Positions 9,122-17,630 of a stretch of 64,000 bases of DNA are shown here, piece by piece. Below the pieces are notes generated by a model. That model had not been told where the DNA came from. It searched no databases and saw nothing but the letters and a program-made list of their open reading frames with translations. Both the position numbers and the translations under genes were made by a program. The DNA comes from Aeromicrobium sp. Leaf350 (GTDB lineage: Bacteria > Actinomycetota > Actinomycetes > Propionibacteriales > Nocardioidaceae), in contig NZ_CAKASL010000001.1 of NCBI RefSeq assembly GCF_916858655.1, positions 992,001 to 1,056,000 on the forward strand. The letters run 5' to 3'. How positions within the stretch are numbered: the first letter of the stretch is position 1; every line of letters begins with the position of its first letter.

Positions 9122-10012
9122 ATGCACGGTTTGAGCCTCGGGTTGCCCGGAGGCGGACCCCTCAGCCCCGGAACGCACTTCTGCGCGCTCTACTCCGGAG
9201 CGGACGAGCGTGACCGGCTCCTGTTCCCCTTCCTCGACGAAGGGCTGCGACACGGCGACATGGTGTGGTGCCTGGTCGACGACATCGAGCCGTCGCTGGT
9301 TCGCGACCGCGTGGCGGGACGGGATCACCCCGGTCCCCGCCCGGCGGGGCGGCTCGACGTCGCGCGGGCGACGGACGTCTGCCTCCGGTCGGGGGAGGTC
9401 GACGTCGACGTGACGATCCAGGTCCTGAGTGACCGCGTGGACGCCGCCGAGGCGGCCGGCTTCGAGCTGCTCAGAGCCGTCGGCGAGATGTCGTGGGTGC
9501 TGCCTCGGCCCCACGGTGGCGACGACCTCCTGCTCCACGAGTCGGCACTCAACCGCTTCGTCGACCACGCCCCAGCGATCGTCATGTGCCTCCACGACTT
9601 GAAGAAGTTCGGCGCCGACGGGCTCGTCGACGTGCTCCGCACGCACGCCAAGGTCCTGCTGGACGGCGCGATGGTCGACAACCCCTACTACGTCGGGCGG
9701 TCCGGGGCACGGGCGGCCGCGTGCGACGACGCGACGGCCCCCCAGCGGCTCGTCACGGCGGACGAGGACGTCAGCGGAGGATGGGGCTCACTGACCCTCG
9801 CCGAGCTGCGCGTCGCCTCTCACGTCTCACGCGGGACGACCAACCGCACCATCGCCGCGGACCTGCAGGTGTCCCGCCACACCGTGGATGCCCACCTGAA
9901 GCACATCTACCTCAAGCTCCGCATCCACTCCCGGGTCGAGCTCACCGTCCTGGTCCTGCAGCACCGGCTCGTCCTCGCCCCGCCCCGCGAGGTCCGCCCG
10001 CGCCGCACCTGA
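9122..10012 (+). CDS. MEDS-domain sensor fused to a LuxR-type DNA-binding domain
   Basis: 296 residues. The N-terminal two thirds match the MEDS (DcmR sensory) domain: GTHFCALYSGADERDRLLFPFLDEGLRHGD near residue 17 (quoted in pieces: GTHFCALYSG, then FPFLDEGLRHGD). The C-terminal 60 residues are a LuxR/GerE helix-turn-helix with TNRTIAADLQVSRHTVDAHLKH. It should be a one-component transcription factor sensing an unknown small molecule. No Shine-Dalgarno sequence is obvious. Together with the next gene it forms a plus-strand island that splits the minus-strand tad operon. MEDS-LuxR regulators are frequent in soil actinobacteria but their ligands are mostly unknown. Confidence 0.88.
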   Translation: MHGLSLGLPGGGPLSPGTHFCALYSGADERDRLLFPFLDEGLRHGDMVWCLVDDIEPSLVRDRVAGRDHPGPRPAGRLDVARATDVCLRSGEVDVDVTIQVLSDRVDAAEAAGFELLRAVGEMSWVLPRPHGGDDLLLHESALNRFVDHAPAIVMCLHDLKKFGADGLVDVLRTHAKVLLDGAMVDNPYYVGRSGARAAACDDATAPQRLVTADEDVSGGWGSLTLAELRVASHVSRGTTNRTIAADLQVSRHTVDAHLKHIYLKLRIHSRVELTVLVLQHRLVLAPPREVRPRRT

Positions 10013-10168
10013 GGACGCCCGGAGCGTGTTGCGGCGGTCAAGAGCACCCGTTCACGGGATGCCGGAGAGCCGAGACCCCGACCACCATGGGCGTTCACCG
10101 GTGTTCGGGACGGCGTCCCCCAGACGGTCCTCCGGCCGCCGCGCCTCCCGGATCGAAGGAGTCCGACC

Positions 10169-10468
10169 ATGCTGACGAAAGCACTTCTCGTGCGTCTCGA
10201 CGCACTGCCCGGCAAGGAGGAGGAGCTCGCGGAGTTCCTCGTCGGAGCGCGGTCGATCGTGATGGCAGAGCCTGGCACCGTCGCCTGGTTCGCCCTGCAG
10301 CTCGGACCGTCGACCTTCGGCGTGTTCGACGTGTTCCCCGACGACGAGGCCCGAGACGCTCATCTGGCCGGTGGGGTGGGCCAGGCTCTCGGTCCCAGCA
10401 CCGGCGTCCTCTTCTCGGAACCGCAGATCGAGAAGATCGACCTGCTGGCCGACAAGATCCCCGGCTAG
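10169..10468 (+). CDS. ABM-domain quinol monooxygenase-like protein
   Basis: 99 residues with AAGGAG 6-8 nt before the ATG. The sequence has the dimeric alpha/beta barrel pattern of the antibiotic-biosynthesis-monooxygenase domain: KALLVRLDALPGKEEELAEFL, then EPGTVAWFALQLG and FGVFDVFPDDEARDAHL. Members oxidise quinols, heme or polyketides without cofactors, or are simple ligand binders. The small size and lack of a partner gene make the substrate unknown. It follows the MEDS-LuxR gene on the same strand after a 156-nt gap and may be under its control. Confidence 0.85.
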   Translation: MLTKALLVRLDALPGKEEELAEFLVGARSIVMAEPGTVAWFALQLGPSTFGVFDVFPDDEARDAHLAGGVGQALGPSTGVLFSEPQIEKIDLLADKIPG

Positions 10469-10498
10469 GCACCCTGCCCGACGCCCCGCCTCTGCCCC

Positions 10499-11191
10499 TC
10501 AGCCGAAGACCGAGCCGAGCAGCCCCAGGAGCGTCGGAGCGATGCCGATCAGGAAGAAGGCGGGCAGGAAGCACAGCCCCAGCGGCAGGGCCGTTGCCAC
10601 GCCTCCGGCGCGCGTGCGCCGGAGGCGCTCGGCCTGGCGTCGACGCCGCAGGTCGTCCGCGACGTGCGAGACCACGACGGCCGGCGCCGACCCCGACCGC
10701 TGGGCGCGCAGGACCGCCCGGGCGAGCGGCGCCAGTCCGGGGAGGTCGGCCGTCCGGTTCCAGACCTCGCCGGGGTCGGCCGTCGTGACGAGCCGGGTCG
10801 CCACCACCTCGAGCTCGGCCCCGACCGTTCCCCCGAGCGCACGGCCCGCGGCTGCCACCGCGATGCCCGGGGGGCGGCCCGCCGCCAGCGCCGCCGCGAC
10901 GAGATCGAGCGCCACCGGGACGGGGGACGGCACGGCTCCGGGGTCCACCTCGCCCGACCGGGCGACCCGCGCCCGGACGAGTGGTGCCAGGGCGCCCGCG
11001 GCGAGCGTGCCCCAGGGCCACCCCGCGACGAGGGTCCCGAGCACCACGACGGCTCCGGCGACGACGACACCGCGGTCGATCTCGCGTGGTCGCCGCGGCA
11101 CGCCCAGGACCGCGCGGGCCCTGCGGGTCGGCGAGGGTCCCTGCAGCACCATCACCGCGACCGAGGTCAGCAGCGCGGCGAGGGCGATCAT
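10499..11191 (-). CDS. tadC: TadC-like type II secretion system F protein
   Basis: 230 residues, one T2SSF domain. It has N-terminal hydrophobic helices, a cytoplasmic helical domain ([34 protein letters not shown]) and C-terminal membrane segments ending [22 protein letters not shown]. This inner-membrane platform protein works with TadA and TadB to assemble Flp pili. Its ATG overlaps the tadB stop by 4 nt (ATGA). It corresponds to Rv3657c by order. It is shorter than classical TadC, as usual for the actinobacterial reduced Tad locus. Confidence 0.9.
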   Translation of the reverse strand: MIALAALLTSVAVMVLQGPSPTRRARAVLGVPRRPREIDRGVVVAGAVVVLGTLVAGWPWGTLAAGALAPLVRARVARSGEVDPGAVPSPVPVALDLVAAALAAGRPPGIAVAAAGRALGGTVGAELEVVATRLVTTADPGEVWNRTADLPGLAPLARAVLRAQRSGSAPAVVVSHVADDLRRRRQAERLRRTRAGGVATALPLGLCFLPAFFLIGIAPTLLGLLGSVFG

Positions 11192-11994
11192 CCGCGCTCG
11201 GCCCGGTCGGCGGCCGACTCGATCCAGGCCACGCCGAGGCAGGCGAGGCCCGTGCCGACGACCAGGCACGCAGCGCCCGGCAGCGTGGTGGTCAGCACCC
11301 GGACCGGGTCGGCTCCGAGGCCGGCACCGAGCAGCAGCCCGAGGACCGGGAGCACGGCCAGGAGGCGGCCCGTGGCGCGGGCGGGCTCGACGGTCGACCG
11401 GAGCTCGTCGGCCAGCTCGGCCTCGAAGCGGAGCCCGCGGGCCACCCGGTCGAGCACGTCGGCCAGCGGGGCGCCGCAGGTCTCGCTGAGCTGCCACGCG
11501 GCCGCCACCGCGACCATGCCCCCGCACCCGGGTTGCTCCCCCACCGCCCGCAGCGCCGCGGCGACGTCACCGCCGAGCCGCGCGACCCGTGCCGCCGGGG
11601 CGACGCGCTCGTGGTCGACCGACGCGAGGGCGAGGGCGCGGTCGGGCAGCACGCCCGCCCGGAGCTCCGACGCGAGCAGGTCGACGAGCTCGGTGACCTC
11701 GTGGAGGGCTGCCCGAGCCCGAGCGCGGCGCCCGGCGCGAGCCACCTCGCGGGTCACGACCACCGCCACGCCGACGGCCGTGGCCAGGACCAGCAGCGGG
11801 GCCGGACCCCCGACCAGCGTCAGCACGGAGGCACTCGCCGGAACGGCGACGGCGAGGGTCAGTGCCCGCGGCCAGCGGGGAGCCGGCGGACGCCCCAGCC
11901 GGTGACCGGCCGTCCATCGAGGCTCCGGCCTCGCGAGCAGCGCGGCACAGGACACCGCGACCGCGGCCCACGTCGTCAGCGGGAGCACGGTCAC
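11188..11994 (-). CDS. tadB: TadB-like type II secretion system F protein
   Basis: 268 residues from a GTG at 11994. Two N-terminal membrane segments, a cytoplasmic T2SSF domain with [18 protein letters not shown] and [22 protein letters not shown], and two C-terminal membrane helices ([17 protein letters not shown]). It is the second platform protein of the pilus assembly machine. Stop of tadA and start of tadB overlap by 4 nt (GTGA), and the same holds for tadB and tadC, so the three are translationally coupled. Corresponds to Rv3658c by order. Confidence 0.9.
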   Translation of the reverse strand: MTVLPLTTWAAVAVSCAALLARPEPRWTAGHRLGRPPAPRWPRALTLAVAVPASASVLTLVGGPAPLLVLATAVGVAVVVTREVARAGRRARARAALHEVTELVDLLASELRAGVLPDRALALASVDHERVAPAARVARLGGDVAAALRAVGEQPGCGGMVAVAAAWQLSETCGAPLADVLDRVARGLRFEAELADELRSTVEPARATGRLLAVLPVLGLLLGAGLGADPVRVLTTTLPGAACLVVGTGLACLGVAWIESAADRAERG

Positions 11995-13154
11995 GAACGC
12001 CCACGACCCTCGAGCAGACGCGTCAGCACCTCGTGCGCCGGCCCCTCACGAATGCCGTCCCTCGTCAGCACGACGGCCGGGACGCAGTCGACGACCCGGT
12101 CGGCCCCCACCTGCAGCACGCCGACGTGGTCGACCACGCGTCGGCCGTCGCGGGCGCGGCCGAGGTGCACGACGAGGTCGAGCCCGGCGGCCAGCTGGGC
12201 GTGCACCGCGACCCGAGGAAGGCCTGCCCCGAGCGCCAGGGCCTCGAACCTCGCCGGGACGTCGCCCGCGGAGTTGGCGTGGATCGTGCCGCAGCCGCCC
12301 TCGTGGCCCGTGTTCAGCGCTGCGAGCAGCTCGACGACTTCGGCCCCCCGCACCTCGCCGACGACGAGCCGGTCCGGGCGCATCCGCAGCGCCTGACGGA
12401 CGAGGTCGCGCAGGTGCACGGCGCCCTGACCCTCGACGTTGGCCGGCCTGGCCTCCAGCGCCACGACGTGCGGATGGCGCGGGCGCAGCTCGGCCGCGTC
12501 CTCGACCACGACGAGACGTTCTCGGGCGGGGACCTCGGCCAGCAGGGCGGAGAGCAGTGTGGTCTTGCCCGTGCCGGTGCCGCCCGAGACGACGAACGCC
12601 GCCCGCGCGGCGACGATGCCGCGGAGCACGTCGGCCCCGGCGGGCGATATCGCTCCCGCACCCACCAGGTCGTCGAGGCTGAAGGGGTGCCGGGACGGGA
12701 CCCGCAGGCTGATGACCGTGCCGGGATGTGCCAGCGGGGCCAGCACGGCGTGGAGCCGCGTGCCGTCGGGCAGGCGCGCGTCGACCCACGGGCTCGCGTC
12801 GTCGAGCCGTCGCCCCGCCAGCGCGGCCAGGCGCTGCGCGAGCCGGCGCACCTCCGCCTCGTCGTGGAGACGGACGTCGGCCGGTTCGAGCCCCTGCCCA
12901 CGATCGAGGTGGACGCCCTCCGTGCCGTTGACCAGCACGTCGGTGACCCCCGGCAGGGCCAGGAGCGGCTCGAGAACGCCGGCGCCGGCGGTGTCGCGCC
13001 TGACCTGGTCGACGACCGCGAGCACGGTGTCGGGCCCGAGGACGCCGGGCTCGGCCCGCAGGGCGCGGGCCACGTTCTCCGGTGTCGGCAGAGCGGCATC
13101 GGCCGCGAGCCGGCGACGCACCCGTTCGACGAGGGGCTCCGGCACCGACCTCAC
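11991..13154 (-). CDS. tadA: TadA/CpaF-family pilus assembly ATPase
   Basis: 387 residues from the GTG at 13154, which overlaps the stop of the upstream Ssd gene. Core motifs of the type II/IV secretion ATPase family are present: [12 protein letters not shown], Walker [16 protein letters not shown], the Asp box [11 protein letters not shown], Walker [15 protein letters not shown] and the His box [16 protein letters not shown]. It would power pilus polymerisation from the cytoplasmic face, docking on TadB and TadC. Length and architecture are normal for the TadA family of actinobacteria (Rv3659c position). Confidence 0.95.
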   Translation of the reverse strand: MRSVPEPLVERVRRRLAADAALPTPENVARALRAEPGVLGPDTVLAVVDQVRRDTAGAGVLEPLLALPGVTDVLVNGTEGVHLDRGQGLEPADVRLHDEAEVRRLAQRLAALAGRRLDDASPWVDARLPDGTRLHAVLAPLAHPGTVISLRVPSRHPFSLDDLVGAGAISPAGADVLRGIVAARAAFVVSGGTGTGKTTLLSALLAEVPARERLVVVEDAAELRPRHPHVVALEARPANVEGQGAVHLRDLVRQALRMRPDRLVVGEVRGAEVVELLAALNTGHEGGCGTIHANSAGDVPARFEALALGAGLPRVAVHAQLAAGLDLVVHLGRARDGRRVVDHVGVLQVGADRVVDCVPAVVLTRDGIREGPAHEVLTRLLEGRGRS

Positions 13155-14191
13155 CTGGCTCCTCCGAGTCCGACCAGGCCGAGAAGCGTGCCGGCCACCC
13201 GGTCGAGCGACCGGACGTGCGCCGGCCCTCGGCCCGCGCCGACGTCGCGCCGCAACGACCGGTGGTGCCCGAGGCGCGTCACGACCGGCACCCCGAGGTG
13301 GGGCGCGAGCGCCCCACGGCCCAGACCACCCGGCTGACCGCGTCCGACCGCGACGACCGTGCCCGCGACCTGACGGAGGTCCTCGACGAGGTGCCGGGCG
13401 GCCGCGATGCCCCGGACGTCCTCCGGCACCACCACGACCGTCAGCTCGGCACACCCGACGACCGGCAGCGCCGCCGGGTGGCGGGGGACGTCGAGGACGA
13501 CGAGGTCGCTGGCCCGTCGCAGCGCCGCGACCACGCCGTCCGGATCGGCGCGGTCCGACGGCGCGTCGCGCGACCGGGTGAGGAACGCGACGTCGCCGTG
13601 GCGAGGCAGCACGTCCACGAGCGCCGACGCGGGCAGCTGCCCGCCGGTGACGTCGAGGGTGTCCCAGCGCGCCCCGGCGACGGCGTCGGCTCCGAGCACC
13701 AGGTCGATCCCACCGGCCGGGTCGAGGTCGCACAGCACGGTCCTCCACGAGCGGCGGGCAGCCGACGTGGCCAAGCCGGCCGCGAGCGTCGACGCCCCCG
13801 CACCACCCACGGCCCCGACGACCGCCACCACGCACGCCTCACCGCGGCCCTCGAGCGCCGACGAGAGCAGGTCGAGGACCTCGACCTGCCCGGTCGCGTC
13901 GGGGCGGCAGACCAGTGCGGCGCCGAGCTCGACCGCCGTGCGCCACACCGCGTCGCCGTGCCCGACCTCGGGGTCGACCAGCACGACGTGCGGACGGCGG
14001 GGCGCCCCCACCTCGACCAGGCGGCGTGCCATGGCCGCGTCGACCACGACGGCCGAGGCCCCCGACCAGTGCCGTCGCGCCACGGGCGAGGTGTCGGCGA
14101 CCTCGACCGCCGCACCCACCGCCGACGCCCAGCGGGAGGCGGCCGCCCGGCACTCCGGATCGGTGGTGGCGACGACGACAGCAGGGTCCAT
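13151..14191 (-). CDS. ssd: Ssd/CpaE-like MinD-family protein
   Basis: 346 residues from the ATG at 14191. The N-terminal half is receiver-like; the C-terminal half is a ParA/MinD fold beginning VVAVVGAVGGAGASTLAAGLA. The deviant Walker A motif lacks both usual lysines (GAVGGAGAST instead of KGGxGKT), a trait I recall for the septum-site-determining-protein family of actinobacterial tad loci, so ATP hydrolysis is doubtful. CpaE-like proteins place the pilus machine at a pole; the M. tuberculosis Ssd affects division. It is the first gene of the tad operon and overlaps tadA by 4 nt. Confidence 0.88.
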   Translation of the reverse strand: MDPAVVVATTDPECRAAASRWASAVGAAVEVADTSPVARRHWSGASAVVVDAAMARRLVEVGAPRRPHVVLVDPEVGHGDAVWRTAVELGAALVCRPDATGQVEVLDLLSSALEGRGEACVVAVVGAVGGAGASTLAAGLATSAARRSWRTVLCDLDPAGGIDLVLGADAVAGARWDTLDVTGGQLPASALVDVLPRHGDVAFLTRSRDAPSDRADPDGVVAALRRASDLVVLDVPRHPAALPVVGCAELTVVVVPEDVRGIAAARHLVEDLRQVAGTVVAVGRGQPGGLGRGALAPHLGVPVVTRLGHHRSLRRDVGAGRGPAHVRSLDRVAGTLLGLVGLGGAR

Positions 14192-14295
14192 GGCTCGACT
14201 TTCACCGGGTTCGCACCACCCGGCCACGCCTCCGCCGCGGCCTGTGGACGGCGACGGCGGGTCCGCGACCTGGGGACGAGCACCGTCGGGGCGCC

Positions 14296-14301
14296 TATGC
14301 T
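14296..14301 (+). promoter_or_regulatory. -10 element, leaderless start of the HAD phosphatase gene
   Basis: TATGCT followed by 6 nt and the ATG at 14308. The spacing implies that transcription begins at the start codon. Confidence 0.65.
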
Positions 14302-14307
14302 GAGGTC

Positions 14308-15126
14308 ATGGACCAGACGGTCGGCGGGCGGGGTGCCGCGTTCTTCGACCTCGACAAGACGATCATCGCCAAGTCGAGCACGCTCGCCTTCAGCCGCCCG
14401 TTCTTCGCCGAGGGCCTGCTGAACCGCCGCACGGTCCTGCGCAGCGCCTACGCCCAGTTCATGTTCGCCGTGAGCGGGGCCGACCACGACCAGCTCGAGA
14501 AGATGCGCGCCTACCTGACCGAGATGGTCACGGGCTGGGAGGTCGCCACGGTCCGCCAGGCGGTCGCGGAGACACTGCACTCGATCATCGAGCCGCTCGT
14601 GTACGACGAGGCCGTGGCCCTGATCGCCGAGCACCGTGCCGCTGGGCGCGACATCGTCATCGTCTCGGCCTCGGGCTCGGAGGTCGTCGAGCCCATCGGC
14701 GCCCTGCTCGGCGCCGACGTCGTGGTCGCGACCACGCTGGTCGTCGAGGACGGCCGCTACACCGGCGAGATCGACCGCTACGCCTACGGCCCGCACAAGG
14801 CCGAGGCGATGATCGAGCTCGCCGACGAGCGCGGGTACGACCTCACGGCGAGCTACGCCTACTCCGACTCCGCGACCGACGTGCCGATGCTCGAGGCCGT
14901 GGGCCACGCGTTCGCCGTCAACCCCGACAAGGCCCTGCGTCGCGCCTCCGAGGAGAACGGCTGGCCGGTCCTGGAGTTCCGCCGCCCGGTCGCGCTGACC
15001 TCACCGCTGAGCCTCGACACGCCCACCGGCAAGATCCTGGCGGCAGCCGCCGGCGTGGGTGCCGTCGCCGGGGCCGCGGTCGCGGCGCTGTACGTCGCCG
15101 GTCGACGCGCCCGCACCTCCGCCTGA
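14308..15126 (+). CDS. HAD-superfamily IB hydrolase (SerB-like), membrane-anchored
   Basis: 272 residues. HAD motifs: I FFDLDKTII near residue 11, II IVSASGSEVVEPI, and IV YSDSATDVPMLEAVG. Family IB includes phosphoserine phosphatase; close relatives (Rv3661, annotated in streptomycetes as inhibitor of morphological differentiation) have unclear substrates. A C-terminal hydrophobic helix (ILAAAAGVGAVAGAAVAALYVAG) followed by arginines suggests a tail anchor with the enzyme in the cytoplasm. It lies head to head with ssd, as in M. tuberculosis, with a 116-nt gap. Confidence 0.92.
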   Translation: MDQTVGGRGAAFFDLDKTIIAKSSTLAFSRPFFAEGLLNRRTVLRSAYAQFMFAVSGADHDQLEKMRAYLTEMVTGWEVATVRQAVAETLHSIIEPLVYDEAVALIAEHRAAGRDIVIVSASGSEVVEPIGALLGADVVVATTLVVEDGRYTGEIDRYAYGPHKAEAMIELADERGYDLTASYAYSDSATDVPMLEAVGHAFAVNPDKALRRASEENGWPVLEFRRPVALTSPLSLDTPTGKILAAAAGVGAVAGAAVAALYVAGRRARTSA

Positions 15127-15147
15127 CCCGAAGATTTATCGGCTCAG
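15123..15147 (+). terminator. weak hairpin at the end of the HAD gene
   Basis: CTGACCCG (15123-15130, including the stop codon) pairs with CGGCTCAG (15140-15147) at 7 of 8 positions, loop AAGATTTAT. No T-run follows. It may terminate the HAD transcript before the CRP site. Confidence 0.35.
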
Positions 15148-15153
15148 GGGTTG

Positions 15154-15169
15154 TGTGACTCAGGTCACA
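15154..15169 (+). promoter_or_regulatory. perfect CRP/GlxR-type binding site
   Basis: TGTGA-CTCAGG-TCACA is an exact match to the TGTGAN6TCACA consensus of actinobacterial cAMP receptor proteins, and a crp gene is present at 52635. Neither neighbouring annotated gene starts here: the HAD gene ends at 15126 and the glycosyltransferase ends at 15430. The site centre (15161.5) is 61.5 nt upstream of the start expected from the TAAGAA element at 15211, the class I activator position. Confidence 0.75.
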
Positions 15170-15210
15170 TGGGGCACTGTGGGGACCAGAGAACTTCACA
15201 GCCGGCCCAG

Positions 15211-15216
15211 TAAGAA
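15211..15216 (+). promoter_or_regulatory. candidate -10 of an unannotated transcript
   Basis: TAAGAA(T) in an otherwise GC-rich stretch, correctly spaced for activation from the CRP site at 15154. It would start an RNA near 15223. No recognisable -35 is present, as expected for an activator-dependent promoter. Confidence 0.4.
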
Positions 15217-15222
15217 TTGGTA

Positions 15223-15395
15223 CCCACGCGGCGATCACCCGTCCCACAGGGCAGTTGCTCTCGGATGATCTGCGGACCTCACGGTCGCGGACCGAGACGA
15301 CGATGACGACGAAGTGCACGCTTGGTAGCCGATGAGCTGGACCCCGACGGCGTCACCGCCTCCTCACGGAGCAGCGGTGGCGCCGTCCCCTTGTG
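15223..15395 (+). ncRNA. candidate small RNA, syntenic with mycobacterial Ms1/MTS2823
   Basis: The 303-nt gap after the Rv3661-like gene holds no credible protein gene. Established knowledge: in M. tuberculosis the abundant stationary-phase RNA MTS2823 (ncRv13661; Ms1 in M. smegmatis), which binds core RNA polymerase, is coded directly downstream of Rv3661. Seen here: a perfect CRP site, a -10, several short complementary segments (GATCA/TGATC, CGGTC/GACCG) and a strong final hairpin at 15346-15387. No sequence match to Ms1 could be tested, and the true ends are unknown, so this rests on position and structure. Confidence 0.4.
15346..15387 (+). terminator. strong hairpin, candidate terminator of the small RNA
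   Basis: GACGGCGTCACCGC (15346-15359) pairs with GCGGTGGCGCCGTC (15374-15387): 13 Watson-Crick pairs and one G-U. The 14-nt loop itself contains CTCC/GGAG. It is followed by CCCTTGTGTG. It could end a plus-strand transcript or, read from the other side, the glycosyltransferase mRNA. Confidence 0.6.
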
Positions 15396-15429
15396 TGCCC
15401 AGACCATGTGCGCAGGACGTCGAGCGCGG

Positions 15430-16647
15430 TCAGTCCGGCGCCGCGAGCAGCTCGTCGACCGCGGCGAGGACCGTCGCCGCATCGACCTCGACGTCGGCCT
15501 GCACCTTGTTCATCGGGTCGCCGGGCCCGTGCCGGTCGACGTCGCCGGCCACCAGGTAGCGGTACTGCGCCCCGGGGATGTTCTGGCAGATCGCCCAGTA
15601 GCACTCCACGACGTACCCGGCCGTGAACATCTCCAGCACGCGCACGCCCTCGGGCGCGAAGAGCAGGTTGGTCAGGGCGGCACCGTGCGGAGCCACGACC
15701 ACCTCGGCGCCGGCGAAGACGTCGACCTGCTCCTGCGGGCTCAGCCCACCCGGCTCGACCACGACGAAGCCGCGCTCCTCGAGCGCGGGCACCAGCTCGT
15801 CCTCGCACGTGACCCGACGCGTGTTCGGGGTCGTGCCCCGGGTGACGTAGATGCGTCGCGGCGTCGGCTCGGACCCGGACGGGCGGAACCGGTCGCGCAC
15901 CCATCGGACCGTGGCCGCGGGCGCGACCTCGAGGTCGTTGGTCAAGGACGGGACCAGCAGGCGCGAGGCCCGGACCGTGCTGTGCTTGGTCATCTCGACG
16001 ACCGGGAGGTCGCCGAGCCCGGCCAGGTCGAGGAGCTTGCGCTGCCAGGCGGCGCCGGTCGGCACGTAGATCGCGTCGGGGCGGGTGTCCGGCATCGCGT
16101 CGGTGAAGACGCCGTGACGCGGCAGCACGTCGGTCAGGTAGTGGTAGTAGTTCGCCGCGCCGCGCGTGCCGAGGACCAGCAGGGTCCCGTCGAACTCGGT
16201 CGGCTCCGGCAGACGCCGCCGGAGGAACAGCGGGTGCTCGCGCCAGTCGCGGACGCCGAAGTACTGGCTCGTCTCGTGGTCGAGGATCCCGCCGGGCGTG
16301 ATCGTCGCGGCGTAGTCGCCCACGACGATGCCGCCCGCGACCTCGAGGCAGTACGGGTCGCGGACCTTGACGTCGGCGCGACGCGGGAAGATCCAGTGGC
16401 CCGCGGGAGTGCCGGACGGAGGCGTACGGTCGAGCTGCTCGCCGAGACCGGCCGGGTGGAACGTGACGGTGCCCGGCTCCTGCGCAGCGGTCGCGGCCGA
16501 GGTCAGGGCGGCCGAGCGCGGCAGCCGGCGATCGCCCTGCAGGGCACGGGTCGCCCGACCGACGCGTCCCGACCAGAGGGACGCCCAGCGGTGCAGGCGC
16601 TTGACGACGGGCCAGAGCGGTCGGAGCCGCGGTGGCAGCCGGGTCAC
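15430..16647 (-). CDS. glycosyltransferase family 61 (DUF563) protein
   Basis: 405 residues from a GTG at 16647. The family signature is visible: ANYYHYLTDVLPRHG near residue 168, RRIYVTRG near 270 and GAEVVVAPHGAALTNLLF near 325. GT61 enzymes transfer xylose, arabinose or GlcNAc in eukaryotes; bacterial members sit in exopolysaccharide clusters with unknown donors. It has no signal peptide or membrane helix, so it should be cytoplasmic. It starts 10 nt after the FkbM methyltransferase gene and shares its operon. It is the outermost gene of the exopolysaccharide cluster. Confidence 0.88.
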   Translation of the reverse strand: MTRLPPRLRPLWPVVKRLHRWASLWSGRVGRATRALQGDRRLPRSAALTSAATAAQEPGTVTFHPAGLGEQLDRTPPSGTPAGHWIFPRRADVKVRDPYCLEVAGGIVVGDYAATITPGGILDHETSQYFGVRDWREHPLFLRRRLPEPTEFDGTLLVLGTRGAANYYHYLTDVLPRHGVFTDAMPDTRPDAIYVPTGAAWQRKLLDLAGLGDLPVVEMTKHSTVRASRLLVPSLTNDLEVAPAATVRWVRDRFRPSGSEPTPRRIYVTRGTTPNTRRVTCEDELVPALEERGFVVVEPGGLSPQEQVDVFAGAEVVVAPHGAALTNLLFAPEGVRVLEMFTAGYVVECYWAICQNIPGAQYRYLVAGDVDRHGPGDPMNKVQADVEVDAATVLAAVDELLAAPD

Positions 16648-16657
16648 CGGGTCGGCC

Positions 16658-17470
16658 TCAGCGCGCGGGCGTGAGGGGATCGCGCGAGAGCCACGCCATG
16701 CCCAGACGGTCCGCGTACGGGACGCGGTCGACGACGTTCAGGCCCGCTTCGGCGAAGAACGCCTCGAGCTGCTCCCAGGAGAACCCCGGGAGGTCGTGGT
16801 ACTCCATGACGACGCGACGGACGCCGGCCCAGTCGGCCGGGTCCGAGCCCAGCACCATGTCGTACTCGCCGCCCTCGGTGTCGATCTTCACGAGGTCGGC
16901 CGAGCGGCCTTCGGCGTTCAGCGCCTCCGACATCGCGACGCTGCGCACCGTGACCGTCGGGCCGCCCTCACCGAGGTGCAGGACGCCGTTGTGGCCGCTG
17001 GCGGCACCGTTGTCGGCGATCTCGAGCTCGCCCGGCACGGCCTGGACGGCGAGGTTGTTGGCGACGACCCGGTCCTGCAGACCGTTGTCGGCGACGTTGC
17101 GGTCCAGGTACGTGGCCGTCGCGGGCGACGCCTCGTAGGCGTGGACGCGGGCGCCCGGCACACGCTTGGCGGCGGCCACCGTGAAGCAGCCGACGTGGGC
17201 GCCGATGTCCAGGAAGACCGGCGCGTCACCGAGACCCTGCGCGATCCAGTCGATGCGGTACTCGTCCTCGACGAGGATCTCGTAGATCGGCACCCGCGCA
17301 CCCGGCTGGTTCGGGATCGTGATGGTGCCTCCCGGAGAGCGGAAGGTGATCTCCTCGGGCTTGCCGGTCAGGCCCTGACGCGCCAGCGCCACGAGCACGC
17401 CCGCACTGTTGTCGAAGCTCGAGACGGTCTGACGGACCCGGCGCACTGCCAGGGGGATCCCACGGGCCAT
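16658..17470 (-). CDS. FkbM-family methyltransferase
   Basis: 270 residues from the ATG at 17470, which has GGAAGG 8 nt upstream; a GTG at 17479 overlaps that site. The SAM-binding motif VFLDIGAHVGCFTVAAA and the downstream VHAYEAS, VKIDTEGGEYDMVLG segments define the FkbM family, which O-methylates sugars and polyketides. In this setting it probably methylates a sugar of the exported polysaccharide, complementing the TylF-type enzyme at 19975. It is divergent from the dehydratase gene, with a shared 160-nt promoter region. Confidence 0.9.
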   Translation of the reverse strand: MARGIPLAVRRVRQTVSSFDNSAGVLVALARQGLTGKPEEITFRSPGGTITIPNQPGARVPIYEILVEDEYRIDWIAQGLGDAPVFLDIGAHVGCFTVAAAKRVPGARVHAYEASPATATYLDRNVADNGLQDRVVANNLAVQAVPGELEIADNGAASGHNGVLHLGEGGPTVTVRSVAMSEALNAEGRSADLVKIDTEGGEYDMVLGSDPADWAGVRRVVMEYHDLPGFSWEQLEAFFAEAGLNVVDRVPYADRLGMAWLSRDPLTPAR

Positions 17471-17590
17471 CGAGGGCACCTTCCGATCGGGGCGGACGCG
17501 ACGTCGGTGCGAGCAGCAGCGACGTCGGAATCATAGGCCACCAGGACGCCCCAAGTTCACGTCTCGACCGCATCTCCTGATCACCGCTCG

Positions 17591-17596
17591 TATGCT
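17591..17596 (+). promoter_or_regulatory. -10 element of the GDP-mannose dehydratase-like gene
   Basis: TATGCT lies 34 nt before the ATG at 17631 and would give a leader of about 28 nt that includes the GGAAGG ribosome-binding site. Confidence 0.5.
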
Positions 17597-17630
17597 GTGG
17601 CCGACATCCGCGTCGCCAGGAAGGCCTGCC

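Noticed and set aside
15302..15334. Ten-codon leader-peptide-like frame MTTKCTLGSR
   Set aside because: No ribosome-binding site and no attenuator logic; short frames of this size are expected by chance.
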